Below are positions 12,510 through 23,469 of a DNA stretch of 64,000 nt, in pieces (position 1 is the stretch's first letter; the number at the start of each line of letters is the position of its first letter). The DNA lies in contig OY540813.1 of the NCBI GenBank assembly GCA_961205875.1, forward strand, positions 20,865,001 to 20,929,000, read 5' to 3'. The DNA is from Sialis fuliginosa (taxonomy: Eukaryota > Arthropoda > Insecta > Megaloptera > Sialidae). The translations under genes and the position numbers were made by a program. The notes under the pieces are model-generated. The model was given only the letters and a program-made list of their open reading frames with translations. It was not told the origin of the DNA and searched no databases.

Positions 12510-12857
12510 ATATTAGAGGTTTCGTAAAATTTATATTTGAAAATATTTTTTACTGTTCAGTGATCACATACTTTTAATTATTGAATAGTTTCATAAATCA
12601 TGCATACATATGTTTATAACTAATTAAAATCCAATTAGAATTGTACATACTCTTAAATAACATTATAAATAATTAGTTGAAAACCAGTGAACCGAACAGA
12701 TTTTACTAAATAATGCCAGAGATTGCTTCAAAACGCTAACCACACAAGTTTAAATAGGGTAATGATAAATTGTCACTTACAGTAAGACCTTTCATAAAGA
12801 TAGGCCATTATATTACTATATCTGCGATCTATTCTATATAAGCATTATACATATGAG
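12510..12857. other. A+T-rich sequence, nothing assignable
   Basis: No repeat termini or coding signal seen. Confidence 0.4.
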
Positions 12858-12859
12858 TA

Positions 12860-12890
12860 TACTACCGTCCAAAAGTTTGGAATCAGGTAT
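12860..12890. repeat. Solo Tc1-like terminus
   Basis: TACTACCGTCCAAAAGTTTG resembles the termini of the complete element at 27683-28159. No matching second end was found. Confidence 0.45.
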
Positions 12891-12944
12891 ATTTTACTGT
12901 GTATCAAAACCTTATTATCAGTGCGTTCGAAGAGACAGTTTTAA

Positions 12945-13560
12945 GGGTTTCGCACTATAAAATGAAAAATGGAACCCTTATAAGATCACTTTTTTGTCCG
13001 TCTGCCTGTCTGTCTGTCCATCAAGACCCATTTTCTCAGGAACGGCTAGAGGTATCATATACTAACAAGGGAACCTTTTCAAGTGGCATACTCGGATCAA
13101 CTTTAAATTTTATATATAGTTAGAGGGGGGTCAGGGTAAGTAAGAAAAAAATTATCTTAGCTGCGGTAAAACGGTTTAAGGGGGTGAAACATTCATATGA
13201 AAATGTGCAAAATATTCATATATTCCAAATAACTCTGAAACTAATGAAAATTATTATAAATCTATAATACAAAATTATTATGATTTTTTATACTCTTTCA
13301 AAATTTGAAAAAATGAAACTGTTAACCTCCACCTCCCACCCACCCATTAAAAAAACATACGGCCTTTCAAAGCGTATTTTGATACTGACAGACTGACTGA
13401 CTTACTGATCATCAAAATCTATAGGGGTACTTCTCGTTGACTTAGAATCTTGAAATTTATTATTTGATATTCATTTCAAATTGATTCCTCTAGCCGTTCC
13501 TGAGAAAAAGGGTTTTGACGGACAAGAAAGTGATTTTATAAGGGTTCCGTTTTTTCATTT
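12945..13560. repeat. Inverted pair of GGAACCCTTATAA blocks
   Basis: GGAACCCTTATAAGATCACT with CTCAGGAACGGCTAGAGG (12970-13055) returns inverted as CCTCTAGCCGTTCCTGAG and TTATAAGGGTTCC (about 13488-13550). The region between contains CTGTCTGTCTGTCC and GACTGACTGACTTACTGA runs. This is a diverged dispersed-repeat family end in two orientations. Confidence 0.55.
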
Positions 13561-14697
13561 TCCAATCCAATGGGATCATTAAAGTGTCTATGTTTTTTTA
13601 AAGTTAAAACTATCGGTAAGATATCTACGAAATCTGAATCGCTCAGATTTGTTTTAGTGATCCTTTAATTTTGGAGTTTGATGTACTAAAAACAGATTTT
13701 TATAATTGCACGTCACTTCCAACCCGCCCTAAAAAAATAGAATCAAAATTTTGGAGGGAAGAAATTATATCCCCCTTCCCTCCACTGGGAATTTTGGGAG
13801 TTAGCTGCCCCCTCCCCCTCCCCTCACCGGGCTCCGACACCACTTATAAGGTTAGTCAAAAGTATGGACCGGTCGATTTATTCGAATAACTATTAATCAA
13901 TTTTTTTAAGCAAATATCTTGGAAACTATAACATATTTTTATTTGATTTATTATTTTTCAAATAAAGTTAAAAAGTATGTCATTTCAATGAAGCCAAATA
14001 TGACCGATATTGCCATTTAGAAAAAGGTTTCATGACGTCATAACTGTTGTAATGAATCTTATGCTTGAATTTCTCATTTAACTTTTATACATACATATGT
14101 ACATTATTTTGATATAGTTAATAACCCTTAAATTCAGTAAAACCTGAAAAATGTTAAATGGTTTATTAGAAAATTTCTTTTTTTCTCCTATATTATATAG
14201 GTATATGTATATATAATATTTAAAATATTTTAAACTATAAGTTTGAATACATTTTTGTTTGAAAATTTTTGACAAACAAAAAGTACATTGGTATATCCGA
14301 AGAACGTAAAGTAGAAAAGTACTTACGAACTTTAAAATTTGTAGCATTATTTATTAAACTTTGCTGGGTAGCGTGATGAGTTATTAGTAAGAAAGTTTTT
14401 ATAAAGCATTATGTATGTATTATAACCGTGAGTAGTTCTTAGAATGATTTTGAATGAAGGTCTTTATTTCCGACAGTTTTCATCAAAATAAGATTATTTT
14501 ACGTCATTTCTATAAAAACAAATCCTAGAAAACATTGTTTTTCCATTCACATTCACATGTCATTTTTAGAACAGTTTATTATTTCAAATGTCAGATTAAC
14601 GATTATTTTTATCTATTATATATGAAAGGACATTCGTAAATGTACAAAAACATAACACAATGTAAACTGGTCAATACATTTATTTTACACTATTTGT

Positions 14698-14850
14698 GCC
14701 GTGCTTAGACCAGAGAGACAAAATAGTAGCATTGTATTTTTTTGATATAAAGTAGCATTAAACCCTATATACATTTTAAAATATAGTGTTTTTTTTAAAT
14801 ACGATGTTTTTACATCGTGTTGCTGTTTTATCTTTTTGATCTAAACACGG
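14698..14850. mobile_element. MITE, family M2 copy A
   Basis: GCCGTGCTTAGACC at the left and, inverted, CCGTGTTTAGATC at the right. The inner blocks GAGACAAAATAGTAGCA and TGTTGCTGTTTTATC are shared with the copies at 39363 and 63515. No convincing TSD. Confidence 0.55.
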
Positions 14851-15133
14851 AATTATACATATACTTAAATGTTTTATTTATATAACATGGGAAGTACAAA
14901 AATAATATCTGGAATATATTTACTCACAATCTCAAAAATTACTTATTTCATTTTTGAAAATTGTTAATTTTTTTAATTTTTTTAATTTAATTATGACATA
15001 CTTACTATATAAAACTAAACTATTAATTTAAAATAATACTGATAATGACGAGTATTACTATTAAATTACTAAGTAGGCACAAAGACCTTTATTAATATAT
15101 GTAGACTAACAATAAGTGATTCCTCACCATATC

Positions 15134-15625
15134 CGAAGGAGTAGAGGAAGATGTGATCATTTCTCAAAGAAGAAAAAAGTTGTTCTCCGATTTTAAAATT
15201 TTCACTTGATCTTTCCGTTTAAAGTCAAAACAAACACTTTTTTCGTGTATGTGTGTCTGTGCTGTCTGTCCGTTGAGTCCTTGTTACACGCATAACTCTT
15301 GAACCACTGAATCGATATTATTGAAACTTGGATTGTTGTTTGAATCAAGCTAGTAGTTGGTACCATATAATAATCATCAAAATCGTGAAAAAGGGGGTAG
15401 ATTAGAATCCCATAGTAATATCTCAAGAACGACACATATTACGTGATTTATACAGAACCTTTATTGTAGAGCATTCAATTTTCTATAAATAAAGTTATTA
15501 CAACTAAATTGTAAAATATAGTAGAAAAATTTTTATTTAGATTGAAACTAAAAACTAAAAATATATAGAAATAATAATCAGACACATATTAAAAAGATTC
15601 AAATTAATATTTTCTAATAAAATTG
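15134..15625 (+). repeat. Diverged copy of the 56303 foldback arm
   Basis: The order GATCTTTCCGTTTA, TGAGTCCTTGT, AACTCTTGAACCACTGAA, TCTCAAGAACGACACA and TTTAGATTGAAA matches the arm at about 56370-56800. It is a third copy of that arm. Confidence 0.65.
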
Positions 15626-15999
15626 TATACAAATTAAATAATGATAAATTCAAGCATAAGATTCATTACAATAGTTATGACGTCATGAAACCTTTTTCTA
15701 AATAGAAATATCGGTCATATTTGGCTTCATTGAAATGACATAATTTTTAACTTTATTTGAAAAATAATAAATTAAATAAAAATGTGTTGTAGTTACAAGA
15801 TATTTGATTTAAAAAATTGATTAACCAATGTTAATAAAATATGTACAATTGTACATAAACAGATTCTCAAAAGTGGTTTTAATGTTTGTCTCGTATGTCA
15901 TTCTAATGCAATTAAACTTCATATACATACCTATATAATATGTTTGTAGTCTATAGACGTAATGAAATTCTTATCAGAAAACAATTGATACGATTTGGC

Positions 16000-16045
16000 G
16001 TGTGTGTGTGTGTGTGAGAGAGAGAGAGACAGATGAGATGAGATG
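16000..16045. repeat. Compound (GT)n(GA)n microsatellite
   Basis: A GT run passes directly into a GA run and then short GATGA repeats. It marks the edge of the GC-rich island that follows. Confidence 0.9.
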
Positions 16046-16144
16046 TGTTTTATTGTTTATTTTATTTATGTATTTGTAACAATAATAATGGTGAATATAC
16101 AATGATATTTGTATAGTTATATTGTATATTATAGTATAGTAATT

Positions 16145-16460
16145 AAAGGGTTGGCGGCATCTTGAGTTTGGCGGGATTTATAGACTGACGTGTTGGGCGA
16201 CGTCGGCGTCCAAGATGCGGTTGAGATGGCGACGGCTGGGCGTCGTGTAGAGGGGTCACGCGGGTGGTGACCACGAAAGCCTGGGCGTCGTGAGCGACGG
16301 CGGGGGCGTCGACGTGTTGAGCGTCCGTGAGCGCGCCTGGAGGCGATGTCCCAGGGCGGACCTGGAGATAGCGTCCGAGGGCGTCGGTGCGGGCGTCGGC
16401 GTCGCAGGAGACGGCAAGAGCTGACCTAGTGGTGACTTCCGTCGGCGGCGTAGCCTAGTG
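16145..16460 (-). other. GC-rich block, possible retroelement ORF tail
   Basis: Strikingly G+C- and CpG-rich in an A+T-rich window, built from irregular GGGCGTCG/CGACGCCC motifs. On the minus strand one frame stays open through most of the block. It reads as Ala/Asp-rich peptide (for example DAQHVDAPAVAHDAQAF) and closes just before an A+T-rich, CA-repeat-ending tail. That order (open frame, then tail) suggests a degraded retroelement 3' end, but no domain was recognised. The alternative is a GC-rich minisatellite with accidental openness. Confidence 0.35.
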
Positions 16461-16493
16461 TCGGAAACCCACTAGGGAAGTTTTATGGATATC

Positions 16494-16863
16494 AACAATG
16501 ACTGTTAGTTAGCAGGGCGCATCTAGTAAGCGGTCCTGTAACTGTGATAACAATCGGTTTTAGTCTATCGAATTACGATTGTTGACTAGCAGGGCGCATC
16601 TAATAAGCGGTCCTGTAGCCGTGTAACAATCGTTTTAGGTCTATCGAATTACGATTGTTGACTAGCAGGGCGCATCTAATAAGCGGTCCTGTAGCCGTGT
16701 AACAATCGTTTTAGGTCTATCAAATTGTGATTGTTGACTAGCAGGGCGCATCTAATAAGCGGTCCTGTAGCCGTGTAACAATCGTTTTAGGTCTATCAAA
16801 TTGTGATTGTTGACTAGCAGGGCGCATCTAATAAGCGGTCCTGTAGCCGTGTAACAATCGTTT
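16494..16863. repeat. 76-bp tandem repeat, five copies
   Basis: AGCAGGGCGCATCTA recurs at 16511, 16588, 16664, 16740 and 16816, a period of 76-77 bp. Units 2-5 are nearly identical. Each can fold: ACGATTGTT pairs with AACAATCGT, and inside these CAGG pairs with CCTG and CGC with GCG. Units 4 and 5 read GTGATTGTT in the left strand of the stem, which still pairs as RNA through two G-U wobbles. Confidence 0.9.
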
Positions 16864-16957
16864 GAGTCCTCCTGAAGGAGTTCTCCTATATCATCAGTGA
16901 GTCCTCCCGAAGGAATTCCCCTATATCGTCAGTTGAGTCCCCCCGAAGGAGTTCTGA
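16864..16957. repeat. 35-bp tandem repeat, about 2.6 copies
   Basis: GAGTCCTCC(T/C)GAAGGA starts at 16864, 16899 and 16935. Each unit contains a CCTCCTGAAGGAG-like inverted motif. It abuts the 76-bp array directly. Confidence 0.85.
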
Positions 16958-16984
16958 TTTGTTTTCAAAATACGTCCAGTTTTA

Positions 16985-17250
16985 TACTAATTTCGCTGGG
17001 TAACTCAGGGGCGCGCGCAGTGCGGGCGGTAGAATGGCAGGCTCGTGCCTGTGACGTAACGTCTCGTTCTTAGAATCTTCAACACTTGAATATTTTTAAG
17101 GATGCGGTGTGCAGCGGGGGTAGGTGTGTGTTACTGCAGACGTTGTAAGTGTTCGTGCCCTGACCGTAGATAACATGTGCATGTCATAAAACCTTTGCTA
17201 AATACTTCTAGCAAAGGGTCGCTTATTGCTTCGTGACCGCATCTCTATTG
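16985..17250. other. Right flank of the GC-rich island
   Basis: Unusually G+C-rich for the window (GGGGCGCGCGCAGTGCGGGC near 17008). It includes the inverted pair AGGCTCGTGCCT and an imperfect AACCTTTGCTA/TAGCAAAGGGT hairpin at 17191-17221. Probably part of the same foreign or retroelement-derived segment as the arrays. No open frame recognised. Confidence 0.4.
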
Positions 17251-17599
17251 AGTGTTTACTATGTGGTTTGTTTGTGTACAAAAATGCATTATTTACAAAA
17301 TAATATTTATTTTGTTCATAGGCGTATCACAATGTAATTAAAGTTTTGGGATTTATTTTTCCTTTATCACTTACAGTTTGTGTTGAAGTTTTAATTACTA
17401 TCTACGTCTTCTAGACTTTTAAAAATGTAAGCAGAGCTCTTGAATATTTGATTTAAATACTTGTCTCCCATATAGGATCTTTGATATTTTTGTATTTTTA
17501 TTTAAAATAATTATATAAAGTATTTATGGAATGTATTTAAACATCAGTTTAACTTTCAAAAGTACTCAAATACTTTTTTTGTTCAAATAATTTTTATTT

Positions 17600-17885
17600 C
17601 AAAGAAACCCTATTAATCCCACTTTGTCTGCCGTCTGTCCTTTCCAGTCAAAGCAAAATCACCTCATCTAATACTAATATTATAATTGCGAAAATATCTC
17701 TGTTTCTCTGTCTATTTGCTACCTTTTCCACGGGTAAACCGCTGAACCGATGTTGATGAAATTTGGCAGGGAGATAGATTACATTCTGAGGAAGGATATA
17801 GGCTACTTTGTATCCGAAAAATTTATTATAAAAAAATTGGGTGTGTGTACTTTTTTTACGCGTGATAAATTAGGTTAGTTTAGTG
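17600..17885 (+). mobile_element. Two abutting repeat fragments
   Basis: AAAGAAACCCTATTAATCCC with CTGTCCTTTCCAGTCAAAGC is a fragment of the GGGTTCCG family. From about 17675, TAATATTATAATTGCGAAAA through AAACCGCTGAACCGATG to GAAGGATATAGGCTACTTT matches a common lepidopteran non-LTR retroelement tail. Confidence 0.6.
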
Positions 17886-18880
17886 ACGTCTAGTGGAAAA
17901 ATGCGAAACTTAAAACTTGTTTTATGGACTATATTATAACAGAAATCTGTATTATCTATATGTATTATTTACCTAACCAACCTAGCCTAACTCCATGATG
18001 TTTTCTTTTTAAAGTATTTAAATACTAGATACAAAATACTTTTTTCTCGAAGTACATATTTGAATATAACATAACTAAATGTATTTTAAAGATTTCTTTG
18101 AGTAAAAAAATCAAGTATTTAAAACCTTGTGCTTCTAAAACCAAAGTAAACTTATGGAAACAGCCATATAGGGGCGTCGGCAATACCAGCAGATTTTGTT
18201 ATTTGCATTCGGATCATCCGTAACCAAACTAAACTTTCTCTTTAACAAAATATACGTAATACATACATATACTGTGATTAGCTGATCCTGCAGCTAACAT
18301 GGCCTTTCAAAATAGTATCATTTAATTTTAACAAAAAAAAAATATTTTTAATGTTACAATAGAATTAATAATTAATTAATAATTTATAAATGTTCAACGC
18401 ATATAATAGTGATGTGATTATTTCTATGTCGGCTGGATTGTGTCCTCTACCAGCTCCTTCGTGATGTTCTTGTGTTGGTGCATGTTTGTGTGTGTGTTTT
18501 TGTTCCTTAATTTGTTACTGGGACACAAGATGGTATTGCATATGAGCCGACCATTGCACGTTCAAACAAGCTAGAGGGCTATGTTTATAGAGTAAGGTAG
18601 AATCACTGAGGGTTAGATTAAGGATTTTTTTGTTTCTTATATATACCTACGTCATAATTTCTTAAAACGTCATAGTGTCTGAAGTTAAATCGTGTAAGGT
18701 TGTGATAATTCTGTTTTTCTTGGCTAAGTTTTCGGAGAGTGTTTATCTTTGTCGAGCATATATAGAGCACTTTATACATAAGTTTATGCATATAAGTTAT
18801 AATATTATATCATCCTTTTACAAGCTTCCTGCAACTATTACTTCAACTCTAGTGAATATAATTGCAATTTAATATTTTTA
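17886..18880. other. Unassigned sequence with a more complex block
   Basis: Mostly A+T-rich. About 18425-18600 is less A+T-rich, with a GT-rich run (TGTGTGTGTG) and CAAGATGGTATTGCATATGA; no open frame or family could be assigned. Confidence 0.35.
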
Positions 18881-18886
18881 AATGTA

Positions 18887-19253
18887 CAGTAAAATGCAGA
18901 AGTGGTCGTCCAGTTTTCACTGAAATACGCTTATTACAAACTCCTCCCATTTGATCTGATATTTTGAAACTCATTTGCTATAATGTATAGTATCTACTCA
19001 TATTTATTTGTGCGATTAAATTATTATGCAATCTACTGACAATTGTAAAAGTAAATTTTGTGGTTATAAATATTCTGAATTGAAGTATTTAAATATGTTA
19101 AACATGAAAATAAATTAATTTATGACATGATCGCATATTTGTGTTTTTATTTAAAATAATGTTACTATAATTATGTTTCTCTTGATATTTTCGAATCTGT
19201 TGTAAGCGATTCTGACTGTTACGGTGGCAGACTACTTCTGAAGCCCATAGTGC
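18887..19253 (-). mobile_element. MITE, family M1 copy 2 (inverted)
   Basis: Begins CAGTAAAATGCAGAAGTGGT after TA and ends near AGTCTGCCACCGT read on the minus strand. The interior is the reverse complement of the 6684 and 51314 copies (GATTCTGACTG, GTTGTAAGCGATT). The right boundary is approximate. Confidence 0.7.
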
Positions 19254-19259
19254 ATATTA

Positions 19260-20240
19260 TGTATACGTACAGATGTTTGTTGTTTACATATATTAGTTTC
19301 AAGGAGTATGTAAGTTTGGAACTGCATTATGCAAGTTCTGTTATATTATAATAATATATCAAAACAAACAAATAATAATATGCTTACCAAGATCTAAACA
19401 TCATAATGCAATTACTATTTAGCTCGAAATGCAGATACTTAATTAACTTAAAGTTCAACGAACGGAACATGATTAATATTATATTCACAAGATATGATGG
19501 ATTGTATAGAATCTATAATTGAAAACCATGCTACTGTATAATCGATTAACATAGCAAATTCAGTGAATAAATCATTGCACATATTGGTCGATTCATTGAT
19601 TATATTACCTTTTAATATTAATATTATTATTTGTCAATGACAATTAAATCACCGGATTTGAAATACTAAGTTGAGTAGAAACATAAAATAGGCTTCCCAT
19701 AAAGTTTTCTTTACACAGGATGCAGAATTTATCTGCGAAACAATGTTATTTCAGATATATGGACTTACACTTTAAAAGAAGATATGATAAATTTTTAGCA
19801 TATGATATAAAATTGGATACTCTGGTTTGTTTTACAACCAATTTAATTTCATTTTGACCTAAAAAACTAAAATATCATATTTTACAACATGTCAGTAATA
19901 TATTTTAGTGTTTATGACCAAACTAGAGGATAAAATTCAAATTAAATGGTAAAAACTGTATTTACTTTATACGTAATATTAACAAAAGAGAAAATAATTG
20001 CGTGTGCTTAGAATAACTTTGATTTCCCTATTTTCTGTAGTTAAATTCTACATCCTGTTTATATTGCATTAATAGCAGTATTAGTATATTAAATATTTTT
20101 TACAGTCGAGTTATAGGATTATAAAGCAAGTAAAAAATGTAAATTTTGTTTGTAAAATTTGTAATCGTGCGTGAAATATTAATTTTTATAATTTTTATTG
20201 TAAAAGATTTCAGTCTTCAAAATGTTTATTCATTTATTTA
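19260..20240. other. A+T-rich sequence, nothing assignable
   Basis: No termini, array or coding signal seen. Confidence 0.45.
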
Positions 20241-20244
20241 TTAG

Positions 20245-20540
20245 ACCAGAACATAGAAGCGCGGTCGTTCGGAAAATTATTCCGATTAAATTTTTTGTAT
20301 TTATCTTATTGGGGAGGTTGGCCCGATTATAAAACAACAACAAATAAAGAAGTTACATGTATGAGTGTAAGGACCTTTTTTATGTGAAAAAACCTTAAGA
20401 TGATACAAAAAAATTTGATTTCAAAAAACATGTTTTTCTTTTTGTAGAGCCTTTTTACGGCTTAAACAATATCCGACCGAGGTACCGACTGGCACCTTGC
20501 CCTTTTAAAATTCCAAACGACTGCGCTATTATGTTCTGGT
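20245..20540. mobile_element. MITE with ACCAGAACATA termini
   Basis: ACCAGAACATAGAAGCGC and GCGCTATTATGTTCTGGT are inverted ends, and the similarity continues through GTCGTT(C/T)GGAA. The interior includes GCCTTTTTACGGCTTAAAC. I could not identify a TSD, so the superfamily is open. Confidence 0.7.
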
Positions 20541-20544
20541 TTAT

Positions 20545-22100
20545 ATATTTGATCATAATTAGAGGGCTTGGAATATTGCCCATTTTTCTCTATAAATATT
20601 TTGATAAGTGAACATCAATATAATCTCGATTATATGTTTCGACAATCATTTAAAAAACTAAATATTCTTTAAATACTTCATGCATTGCAAAAATGTAATA
20701 TATATTTAAAAATTATTACATATACTTTATACAAATTCCGCATTATCTAAATGTTAAACATACTTTATATACCTATAGCTAGAAAAACACATAATTTTTT
20801 TCTTCGAAAAGGTGACATTAATGTTTGTAAATTGAGCCATAAATTAAGATAGGTTTACATTAATCGCACCACCTTCTTTAATCAAATAACTCTTGTGGGC
20901 CATTTTCGAAATCGTTAATATAACATATGCTTATGTTTTAAATACATCATATAATTCTGTATTCGTTTTTTCAAACACTATGAATCTATTGAACATTTAC
21001 AAGAATAAGTATTAACATTTAAAAAAATCGTAAAAGCAATCTTTCTTGCTACTACGTTTAATGTTTGTATTTGTGAATTATTGATTGATTCATGCAAACA
21101 TACCTTCTCTCATAAGAAACAGTAATTTTTCATTTAAATAGATTACCTTATATTTATTTTAAAAGACGAAAGAATAATAATTGCATTAGTTATAATGTCA
21201 TTACGTTTACAAGATAAAAAAATTATCGATTATTTTACCTCATGTTATTTAAATATTAACAGAAGTTTTTTATAATAAAAAAATGTTTTAATAATATATG
21301 GGAGGGGTACATTTTAAAATAGACAATTTATTATAAAATGATATTACCACAATTTATATAATATGTTTGAAAGTTTTCGTCCATTAAGCTTATACTAAAG
21401 TTTATTAAATATTTCTGCAAATATTTTCTTCGTGTAATTATAGTAACCTGGGGTCAAATCTTGTAAATAAGATAATCAGGATCCCGCAAAAGTTTCGCTT
21501 AGCCAAGCACAACATTATTACTTACGTGATGCGGCGCATTCCCATGCTGTGGTATACTAAAACCACGTTAAAAAAACATTCTGTAATGTAAGTTTCTTTA
21601 TTTAAAAATAAAATGTAATAACAGTTACTGACGCTAGATTGTTGAATATGCAAATTTTATTTAATGAATTTATTTGTTAATTATCTTCTGGGTCAAAAAA
21701 CCAACATCATATTATGATCCATATAATAAAAAATAATTCTAACAAACAACAAAATATCAGATGTTGCCTGTAAAAAAATACAAAAAGAAACTTTTATAAT
21801 ATATACCTACATGAAAATACATATTACAAGAAAAATTAATTTATTCAGTAAAGTAATTCACACCCCATCCCAGCTATTTATAGAAACATATTACTTATTC
21901 AACATTAATTTTTTAGTTAATAACACTAATATAGCAACCATTGATTAAACTTTTCATTTTTATATAATTTTATTAGAAAATAGTAATTATACATTTTCTT
22001 GATACGAACTGATCTATTTATATAACAGTATAATTTTTTTAATCAGATGATAGCATCGATAAAGTAATGGAACATATATATTATATAAATATATAGAATT
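20545..22100. other. Unassigned A+T-rich sequence
   Basis: Mostly simple A/T-rich DNA. About 21440-21570 is more complex (GATGCGGCGCATTCCCATGC) but matches nothing else in the window. Confidence 0.4.
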
Positions 22101-22180
22101 GTGTACACGGGTAAAAAAGTTGACTTGGGCCAAGAAATCCTTGTTAGGGTTCCGAAGAAACCCTATTAATATCGCTTTGT

Positions 22181-22225
22181 CGTCCGTCCGTATGTCCGTC
22201 CGTCCGTCCGTCCGTCCGTCCGTCC
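22181..22225. repeat. (CCGT)n microsatellite
   Basis: Mostly uninterrupted CCGT units. The same tract occurs at the same place in other copies of the family (about 47250), so it belongs to the element. Confidence 0.9.
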
Positions 22226-22613
22226 TTTTCACTCAAAGCTAAATAGCTCGTAAACTATATAAGCTAGAAACTTGAAATTTTTACTGAACATGTAAAATGA
22301 CGCCCTCTAGTAAAATATGTACAAATTTATTGAATAAATAATTTTTGAGGGGGGGCAATAAGGAGCTAAAGCTAGGTAAAAAAAATATTTTTTTTTATAC
22401 CAAGGCATGTGGCACGTTAAAATGTATAACCAAATAAGCGGAATTTGACCCTTTTTTAATTTTTTTTCTAAATCAAAAATGGTGCCTGTAGGGGGCTTTA
22501 AAGCAAATCCAAAAAAACAAAAAAATTGTATACCAAGACGTGTGGCACGTCAAAATTTACGTCTCAATTAGTAGAATATGCCCCTATTTTTTATTTTTTT
22601 TCTAACTCAAAAA

Positions 22614-23185
22614 TGGCGCCTGTAGGGGGCTAAAAGCAGTGTTTTATTTTGTCCCCCCCCCCTCTAACTCTGTAACTACCGGCTCAAAAAATCTGAAAAA
22701 AATTTGGTAACGAGGTTTTGGTGGGACTACCAACGACAAATACTAAAGTCAATAATATAATTTTAAATTTTGGAATAATAGGGAGGGGTGTAAGATAATT
22801 TAAATTTTTTATTTTCATATCTAGGCATGTGATATGTCAAAATGTACATCTCAACTCGTAGAACATGACCATATTTTTTATTTTTTTTCTAACTCAAAAA
22901 TGGCGCCTGTAGGGGGCTAAAAGCAGTGTTTTATTTTGTCCCCCCCCTCTATCTCTGTAACTACTGGCTCAAAAAATCTGAAAAAAATTTGGTAACGAGG
23001 CTTTGGTAGGACTACCAACGACAAATACTAAAATCAACAATATAATTTGAAATTTTGGAATTATAGGGAGGGGCGTCATAAAAAATTGTTTTTTTGATAT
23101 CTAGGCATGTGGTATGTCAAAATATAGATCTCAATTAGTAGAACTTGACATTTTTTTATATTTTAACTTTAACTTAAAAATGCAC
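22614..23185 (+). repeat. 287-bp direct repeat inside the nested element
   Basis: TGGCGCCTGTAGGGGGCTAA at 22614 recurs at 22901, and a shorter diverged TGCACCTGTA at 23181. The unit includes TCAAAAAATCTGAAAAAAAT and GACTACCAACGACAAATACT. Confidence 0.8.
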
Positions 23186-23469
23186 CTGTAAGTGGTTCCG
23201 AACATTTCACGTGGTACGTACTTCGGAACCCTTATGGCATACACTCGTGTATGTCTTGCCCGAATTTTTTTTATATAACGAAAACAATATTTTCTTAATT
23301 TAAGATATACTCTTAATCCAGAAAATTGTTGTTTCTCTTTAAAGAAATATTGTTGGACGAAAACAATAATATACTTGGATTAAGAATACATTCTTATATT
23401 AAGAAAATATTGTTTTCATTATATATAAAACAAGATTTTCTTGGCCCAAGTTACTTTTCTACCTGTGTA

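Larger units (their letters stand above)
13893..15826. mobile_element. Long-TIR element with ~180-bp arms
   Basis: The arm 13893-14076 (TTAATCAATTTTTTTAA through TGACGTCATAA to TTCAAG-like sequence) is present inverted at 15646-15826. Both arms carry TGACGTCAT and GGCTTCATTGAAATGACA in mirrored positions. The spacer holds other repeats (14698, 15134), so the arms may be an old element or two inverted copies. No protein was recognised. Confidence 0.6.
22147..23265 (+). mobile_element. GGGTTCCG-family element nested in the 22106 MITE
   Basis: Starts AGGGTTCCGAAGAAACCC and ends TCTTGCCCGAATT. Just before the end lies the hairpin CATACACTCGTGTATG. It carries the (CCGT)n tract at 22181-22225, CAAAGCTAAATAGCTCGT, and an internal 287-bp direct repeat. 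No protein-coding capacity; the minus-strand 72-codon frame is a translation of the microsatellite. Related copies: 31204 (inverted, partial), 32922 (partial), 47213 and 61520 (inverted, partial). The superfamily is not determined. Confidence 0.75.
22106..23467. mobile_element. MITE with TIR CACGGGTA..., TA TSD, interrupted by another element
   Basis: The left terminus CACGGGTAAAAAAGTTGACT continues through TGGGCCAAGAAATC. The right terminus is the inverted equivalent (GGCCCAAGTTACTTTTCTAC, CTGTG). TA flanks both (22104-22105 and 23468-23469). The right part holds a strong inverted pair (23273-23320 and about 23377-23425) containing GAAAACAATATTTTCTTAA. Joining CTTGTT (left) to TTATATAACG (right) restores the same order seen in the right arm, so the sequence between is a later insertion. 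Confidence 0.8.

Noticed and set aside
16145-16460. CpG-island promoter of a host gene
   Set aside because: No downstream exon or open frame in either direction, and the block is directly continuous with satellite-like arrays; a transposon-derived origin is more likely.
16494-16957. Possible CRISPR array, because short repeats are regularly spaced
   Set aside because: Whole 76-bp units are repeated including the 'spacers', and the window is eukaryotic; this is a tandem repeat.
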